Source: CAZFZT01 sp964523675 (lineage in GTDB: Bacteria; Planctomycetota; Phycisphaerae; Phycisphaerales; SM1A02). Taken from it: 10,920 nucleotides of DNA. The number at the start of each line of letters is the position of its first letter. Within the stretch, counting starts at the first letter, position 1. Where the stretch lies: contig CAZFZT010000096.1 of NCBI GenBank assembly GCA_964523675.1, positions 1 to 10,920 of the forward strand, given 5' to 3'. A program made the position numbers and the translations under genes. Below are positions 7,481 to 10,920 of this stretch, piece by piece. The notes under the pieces are model-generated. The model saw only the letters and a list, made by a program, of their open reading frames with translations, was not told the DNA's origin and made no database searches.

Positions 7481-8744
7481 CCTGATCGCTTTTGCACCGT
7501 TCCGCATTCGATGGAACATGCTCGCAAACCCCTGTCATTGCAGGGGTTTTTGCGTTAGTGGCCGCAATCTTGTTCCGGCCCGTGCGAGCCGGTTCGTGCG
7601 TGTTCTGCGCCGGATTTTGCGCCGCCGTGTCGAGCGCGACGTTAGTCGGCCGAACTGCTCGCGCGAAATGATCCTCCGTGAGTTGGAGATAGTGCTGCAT
7701 TGCCACCGGCTGGCTGTTGCCGATCCAGGCGCAGACCACCTGGATGGGGAACTCATCTGCCAACTCCGTCTCGCGCGTCGATCGCAGGTTCTGAAAAGTC
7801 TTCGGCCATGGTTCAAGCCCCGCCTTGCGGATGATCCGATGGGCCTGAGTTCCGAGGTTCGCGTCCGACCGGCGGTACTGCGTGATGACATACTCAGCGC
7901 CCTCCTCCGCCGCCTCAAAGGCCGCCAGCAGCAGCGGACGAAGTTCGGGAAACAGCGGGATCACCCGCGATGGCTTGCCTTGTCCCGCCGTTTTTGGCGA
8001 TGGCACACGGACCCGCTCATTCTCCCAGTCCACATCCGACCACTTCAGCGCCAGAACTTCACTTGGGCAGCGCAACCCGCCGTATCGCGCCAAGGCGAAA
8101 ATGAGTTTCCATTCGATCGACGGACACGCTTCAATGACGCGCTCGATGTCCTGACGCTTGATGAATCGCATCCGATCAGCGTTACCACGGACCGATGCGC
8201 TCAAACCGTCGAATGCATTCACCGCCGCGAGGTTGTCGCGTACAGCCGCTCGAAAGAATTGACGTGCAATTGCAATCGCACGACGAGTTGTGTTCTCCGC
8301 GCGCCCACTTCCGATCATGTGCTGTCTGAACGCTTCACCGTCGCTCCGTGTGAAGTCGCGAACGCGCTTGCGCTCATCGAAGCACTCCAGAAGGTACGAC
8401 CGTATCCGCTCCAGTTTGATCCGTGTGCTCTGCTTGATGTCCCTGCGTCCATCAATGTAGGCACGGGTGAAGGCGCCGATCGTCGCCGTTGTACGTGACT
8501 TTACCAACCTGACTCTAGCGAGCTTGGAATGCAGCGCATCGTCAAGAGTAGCCACCCAGCGCGAGGCCTCATCGCTCGGAGCATGGCCGGTGATTGACGC
8601 GGCCACCAAATCCTCGACCTTCAACCGCACTGCTTCGGCGTTCCGCTCCGAACACTTGCCAAGGCGGATCGCTTTTCGCTTTCCGTCTGCAGCGGTGAAC
8701 AGTATCCGCCGCCGTCCATCGCCGTCATGGCTGATGCTCGCCAT
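7410..8744 (-). CDS. Tyrosine site-specific integrase with a tail reading into tRNA-Ile
   Basis: This enzyme integrates and excises the element by strand exchange at the tRNA-Ile attachment site. The ORF is 444 aa. An N-terminal DNA-binding/SAM-like part (about 1-180) opens with MASISHDGDGRRR, a start I associate with planctomycete integrases. The catalytic domain (about 190-365) has Arg225 in GGLRCPSEVLALKW, Lys251, Arg321 in QNLRSTRETEL, and the presumed nucleophile Tyr352 in QHYLQL. The usual box II His is Gln318 and the LGH His is Asn343. Residues after about 370 are a linker, and the last residues are encoded by the att repeat and the antisense of tRNA-Ile, with the stop in the acceptor stem. 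AAGGAGG lies 6 nt before the ATG. The stop of the HTH gene is 3 nt upstream. Confidence 0.92.
   Translation of the reverse strand: MASISHDGDGRRRILFTAADGKRKAIRLGKCSERNAEAVRLKVEDLVAASITGHAPSDEASRWVATLDDALHSKLARVRLVKSRTTATIGAFTRAYIDGRRDIKQSTRIKLERIRSYLLECFDERKRVRDFTRSDGEAFRQHMIGSGRAENTTRRAIAIARQFFRAAVRDNLAAVNAFDGLSASVRGNADRMRFIKRQDIERVIEACPSIEWKLIFALARYGGLRCPSEVLALKWSDVDWENERVRVPSPKTAGQGKPSRVIPLFPELRPLLLAAFEAAEEGAEYVITQYRRSDANLGTQAHRIIRKAGLEPWPKTFQNLRSTRETELADEFPIQVVCAWIGNSQPVAMQHYLQLTEDHFARAVRPTNVALDTAAQNPAQNTHEPARTGRNKIAATNAKTPAMTGVCEHVPSNAERCKSDQVGQRGLEPPTSPLSGARSSQLSY
7460..7530 (+). repeat. Left attachment repeat (attL) at the tRNA-Ile 3' end
   Basis: These 71 bp match 10851-10920 except that one G of 7475-7476 is missing on the right. 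The match begins in the last base of the T-stem 5' strand and continues 50 bp beyond the tRNA. It may be longer, because the window ends inside the right copy. GTTCC/GGAAC (7499-7503/7513-7517) forms a small dyad inside it. Confidence 0.92.
7526..7551 (+). terminator. Intrinsic terminator of tRNA-Ile
   Basis: The stem AAACCCCTG (7526-7534) with CAGGGGTTT (7541-7549) has a 6-nt loop and ends in a T-run (7547-7551). It lies inside the 3' coding part of the opposite-strand integrase. In the minus direction the following T-run is only three bases, so the integrase transcript should pass. The first bases of this hairpin are also present at the window end. Confidence 0.8.
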
Positions 8745-8746
8745 CG

Positions 8747-8965
8747 TCAACCTCCTTCTCTTTCCATGAACTCATCAAGGTCCGCGATTGCGAAACGTAC
8801 AATCGCACCCTTCTTGCGCGCGCGAAGTCCGCGACCACGCCAGTTGTCGATCGTGCGCTCGCAGACACCCAGATACGTCGCCGCGTCCTTCTTTGTGAGG
8901 TACCGCGGCCCGTCGCTCAGTCTCGCCGCTCCGTTGTTGCCGTTCATCCATGAATCACTGCTCAT
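8747..8965 (-). CDS. Excisionase-like HTH protein
   Basis: A 72-aa protein made almost wholly of one MerR/AlpA-type helix-turn-helix (about 20-70): RYLTKKDAATYLGVCERTID, then NWRGRGLRARKKGAIVRFAIADLDEF. Such small HTH_17 proteins act as recombination directionality factors or as regulators in mobile elements. It sits directly before int in the same operon, which favours excision control. The ATG at 8965 has AAGG 5 nt upstream, overlapping the stop of the previous gene; ATG 8947 is an alternative. Confidence 0.82.
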   Translation of the reverse strand: MSSDSWMNGNNGAARLSDGPRYLTKKDAATYLGVCERTIDNWRGRGLRARKKGAIVRFAIADLDEFMEREGG

Positions 8966-8967
8966 CT

Positions 8968-9408
8968 TTACCTTTCGTACAGGTCCGGATCGAAGCCCTT
9001 CGGGTAGCCAGTCCATCGCCCAGTGCGCTTCTTGTTTTCCTTCGCCTTCAAAATCGAGCGCTCTGAAATCAGGATGACATGGTGCCCATCAGCGTTGTAC
9101 TCTGACTTTTCCAAAACGCCACGTCGCACCAGGTCATCAATCGTCGCTCGCGAGCACTTCAACTCACCAGCCGCTCCGCCCGGCGACAACCCCCACTTTC
9201 CATCGTCTGCAACCTGGCTCATCCACTCCATGAAGCGACTGGTAGCCCGTTCTCCCGCCGACATCTGCGTTGTCGGCTTCATGCGATCGCCGCACTCTTC
9301 GCAGAACATTTCGGATTCCTCGCTGAAGTCCGTCGCACTTCGCACGAATCCGCAGTTGTTGCACCATCCTTTCAACACGTCATCTGCCATATGCCTTATC
9401 GTATTCAT
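8968..9408 (-). CDS. Zinc-ribbon plus HTH protein of unknown function
   Basis: This 146-aa protein has an N-terminal zinc ribbon with Cys16-x2-Cys19 and Cys36-x2-Cys39, then a linker. A helix-turn-helix follows (about 72-105), seen in LSPGGAAGELKCSRATIDDL, with a wing-like strand HHVILISERSIL and a basic tail KENKKR. It probably binds DNA. The start ATG overlaps the rep TAA by one base (TAATG), so its translation is coupled to rep. Possible roles are an operon regulator, a replication accessory protein or a second directionality factor. I do not recognise a named family. Confidence 0.75.
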   Translation of the reverse strand: MNTIRHMADDVLKGWCNNCGFVRSATDFSEESEMFCEECGDRMKPTTQMSAGERATSRFMEWMSQVADDGKWGLSPGGAAGELKCSRATIDDLVRRGVLEKSEYNADGHHVILISERSILKAKENKKRTGRWTGYPKGFDPDLYER

Positions 9409-10499
9409 TACGACACCCGCGCGTCAACTTGCTCGGCCCGATGTTTTTGCTCCCGCTCATACTCCAGCCGATCCCACGAATGCCGCCACGCCTTCAGCCG
9501 GTAGGCGTAGTCCTGGTCGAAACGATTGTTCTTCACCCGTTCGAGCCGCTGGACCACTGCCTTGGCTTTCCGCTCATCCATGGCAGCCGCCAACATGCTC
9601 CCGCGTCCCTCCCACTCTAGCGGAAGGCCCAGAGCATCTGAAACAGCATCCAGCACGTCCCAGTAGATCGGCACCGTAGCGAGGTACTTGCTTCTGCCAT
9701 CCGCGTCCCGGTAGATCAGCCCTGTCGTCATCCCGCTCGATGCCAGCCGTTCAAAAAGCGGCCGCGTCTTTCGGTATCGCTTCCGCCGATGTCGTGCTTC
9801 GGCAACAGGTCGCGGAGGAGGAAGGTCCATCTTTCGGCGAATGATCTGACCCGCCAACTTCGAGAAGCCCACCAACCGAAACCGCTTGCAGCTCGCTCCC
9901 ATCCAGTGCGGAACGGCAGGCCATGCCTTCGTCACGTACTTCGCCAAGTAGCCCGCTGCGCTCTTACGGATTGCATCGAGGTCGCACCCGCCAATTCCCC
10001 ACTTGTCGCGCCAAAGGTGCCAGCACCGCCGCCGCGCAGCTGTCAATCCACCTACTTCGGCCAGGTCAATCAGGACATGCCAATGAATCCAGCCGTCGCC
10101 GCTCTTCGTTTGAACCTCGACGACACGGACCCACTTTTTTGCGCCCAGGAAGCGAAGCAGTTCTGACACCTTCGGCATCGCATACTCGTACGCTTTCTCC
10201 GGCCCAGCGAATCGTTTGCGATCAATTGTCAGCGTGAGCATCGCCGGTTTCCTGATGCTCGATTCCAACGCCTCGATGCGATTCAGGTCGTGAATGCGCT
10301 TTCCACGGCCGCCAATCGGATCGAGACGGCCACCGCTCCACTTTGGAACGGCCAGCAGTTCGCATCGAGCCGACTCGGAATTATTTCCTTCAAGGTCAAG
10401 TCTATGGTGCGGCGGCCGGCCGGCTACGCCGGCTCGGCCGCTCGCACTCAACCACCGCCCACAAGCACCCGTCTCGTCATGTTGCGCATCCGTGCGCAT
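9408..10499 (-). CDS. rep: Rolling-circle replication initiator (HUH endonuclease Rep)
   Basis: Rep proteins of this class nick one strand at an origin and become covalently attached to its 5' end to start rolling-circle replication. The 363-aa product shows the three expected motifs in order: motif 1 MLTLTIDRKRF (87-97), the HUH metal motif His139-Trp140-His141 in GWIHWHVLIDL, and the tyrosine motif GYLAKYVTKAW with Tyr184 and Tyr188. The N-terminal 40 residues are low in conservation and cover a strong DNA hairpin. The C-terminal third is basic and charged. AGGAG lies 9 nt before ATG 10499; ATG 10505 is also possible. It is the first gene of the operon. No helicase, capsid or transfer gene accompanies it. 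Confidence 0.85.
   Translation of the reverse strand: MRTDAQHDETGACGRWLSASGRAGVAGRPPHHRLDLEGNNSESARCELLAVPKWSGGRLDPIGGRGKRIHDLNRIEALESSIRKPAMLTLTIDRKRFAGPEKAYEYAMPKVSELLRFLGAKKWVRVVEVQTKSGDGWIHWHVLIDLAEVGGLTAARRRCWHLWRDKWGIGGCDLDAIRKSAAGYLAKYVTKAWPAVPHWMGASCKRFRLVGFSKLAGQIIRRKMDLPPPRPVAEARHRRKRYRKTRPLFERLASSGMTTGLIYRDADGRSKYLATVPIYWDVLDAVSDALGLPLEWEGRGSMLAAAMDERKAKAVVQRLERVKNNRFDQDYAYRLKAWRHSWDRLEYEREQKHRAEQVDARVS
10407..10447. promoter_or_regulatory. Long GC-rich hairpin near the start of rep (candidate origin)
   Basis: Three stacked perfect arms (5, 7 and 6 bp) pair 10407-10424 with 10428-10447. Only two bulged T residues (10434, 10442) interrupt the stem and the loop is TAC. An 18-bp stem inside the 5' coding part of a rolling-circle rep gene is a plausible double- or single-strand origin, since such origins often lie beside or within rep. 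No nick-site consensus for this family is known to me. Confidence 0.4.
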
Positions 10500-10647
10500 C
10501 GTCATGCACTCCTTTGCAAAATCACACCTTGGAATCAGTCAACAGAAACAGCCAGAGCAGAAGGAAGGAGAGCAGTCCATGCCCCCCACAAGGAGCCGAT
10601 GAAACACAATTCGCGATCCGGCTGCGGAGGAAGTGAGGCGCAGAACG

Positions 10648-10851
10648 TCATGTGCGCTCCCCTTTGTCCGATGAGCGCGCGACGGCGAGGACGGCCGCGC
10701 GAAGCGCGTCAGAGAGTCGCGGCCATGCTTCGACCACTTCCCACAGGTCCGCTTCACATTCGTCAGGAATCACCGCGCACGCACCGGCTGCGCCGGATTC
10801 TGCGCCGCCCGTTTTGCGATTGCCCCTATTTTCCGAGGATTCTGAACACTG
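10648..10851 (-). CDS. Detached C-terminal coding segment of the integrase
   Basis: This 67-codon open segment has no start of its own here apart from a TTG inside the att repeat. It begins right after the repeat residues QRGLE, in the same phase in which the integrase reads the left copy. Its end includes DLWEVVEAWPRLSDALRAAV and stops at TGA 10650-10648. The Trp-Pro/Leu/Ala pattern recalls C-termini I associate with planctomycete integrases. In the excised circle it would continue residue 428 of the integrase. In the integrated state it is probably not translated, or appears only as a short stand-alone ORF up to 10917. The residues are seen; the joining is inferred. Confidence 0.6.
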   Translation of the reverse strand, partial: QCSESSENRGNRKTGGAESGAAGACAVIPDECEADLWEVVEAWPRLSDALRAAVLAVARSSDKGERT

Positions 10852-10920
10852 TTCGAGTCCTCTCTGCCCACCTGATCGCTTTTGCACCGTTCCGCATTCG
10901 ATGGAACATGCTCGCAAACC
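10851..10920 (+). repeat. Right attachment repeat (attR), truncated by the window end
   Basis: The copy of 7460-7530 carries the tRNA-Ile 3' end from the T-loop on and the flanking 50 bp. One G is missing in the acceptor part (CTCTCTGCCC against CTCTCTGGCCC). No 5' tRNA half precedes it, as expected for the distal junction of a tRNA-integrated element. The last bases of the window are still inside the match. Confidence 0.92.

Larger units (their letters stand above)
7460..10920. mobile_element. Compact integrative rolling-circle element in tRNA-Ile
   Basis: The direct repeats are 3391 bp apart, start to start, which is the expected circle size. Inside, all genes run on the minus strand: rep, zinc-ribbon/HTH gene, xis-like gene, int. 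Spacing is a 1-base overlap, then 2 nt, then 2 nt between coding regions. The only noncoding stretch is about 148 nt (10500-10647) between the detached integrase tail and rep; it should hold the operon promoter, but I see no convincing -35/-10 pair. No capsid, partition, relaxase, transfer or cargo gene is present. It could be an integrative plasmid, a satellite, or a reduced relative of pSAM2-type elements. Confidence 0.85.

Noticed and set aside
7518..8498. Plus-strand ORF of 326 aa opposite the integrase
   Set aside because: Antisense of a clear tyrosine integrase, rich in Arg/Cys/His as expected for a shadow frame.
10539..10757. Minus-strand ORF of 72 aa near the right end of the element
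   Set aside because: Overlaps the integrase tail in another frame, with Ser/Arg/Cys-rich composition and no ribosome binding site; probably a shadow.

Overview
The window is GC-rich bacterial chromosome, most likely from a planctomycete, possibly Phycisphaerae-like. This rests on the integrase type, the Rep protein and the style of the housekeeping proteins; no 16S rRNA gene is present, so it is an inference. There are two parts: an ordinary housekeeping region (1 to about 7406) and a compact integrated element of about 3.4 kb inserted at a tRNA-Ile gene (about 7460 to the window end).

Housekeeping region. The plus strand carries the end of tRNA-Thr(GGU), tuf (EF-Tu), rpmG (bL33), tRNA-Trp(CCA), secE and nusG, a conserved translation/secretion/transcription cluster. 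It stops at a strong bidirectional terminator after nusG; the often adjacent rplK-rplA-rplJ-rplL genes do not follow. A convergent minus-strand gene encodes a secreted Skp/OmpH-like protein, with a 19-bp palindrome overlapping its likely promoter. Next on the minus strand are tatC (Tat translocase subunit with a large extracytoplasmic insert) and tadA (tRNA adenosine deaminase with an Arg-rich N-terminus), which overlap. Divergent from tatC are a plus-strand ECF-type sigma factor and a single-pass membrane protein that is probably its anti-sigma factor.

Mobile element. tRNA-Ile(GAU) has a good promoter and an intrinsic terminator. Its 3' end plus at least 48 bp downstream is repeated at the window end (7460-7530 and 10851-10920, one base missing in the right copy). 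Between the repeats a minus-strand operon encodes a rolling-circle HUH Rep protein, a small zinc-ribbon/HTH protein, an excisionase-like HTH protein and a planctomycete-type tyrosine integrase. The gene starts and stops touch or nearly touch. Rep-xis-int beside a tRNA resembles the replication/integration module of actinomycete elements such as pSAM2, but no transfer or capsid gene is present.

Main observation. The integrase reading frame stays open through the attachment repeat into the tRNA gene. The other end of the element carries an open frame that continues in phase from the same repeat residues (QRGLE). In the excised circle the integrase should therefore be 495 aa with a 67-residue element-encoded tail. 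In the integrated state it is 444 aa with a tRNA-encoded tail. This is an attP-inside-int layout, recalling the archaeal SSV integrases, but here the catalytic domain stays whole and only the C-terminus is exchanged.
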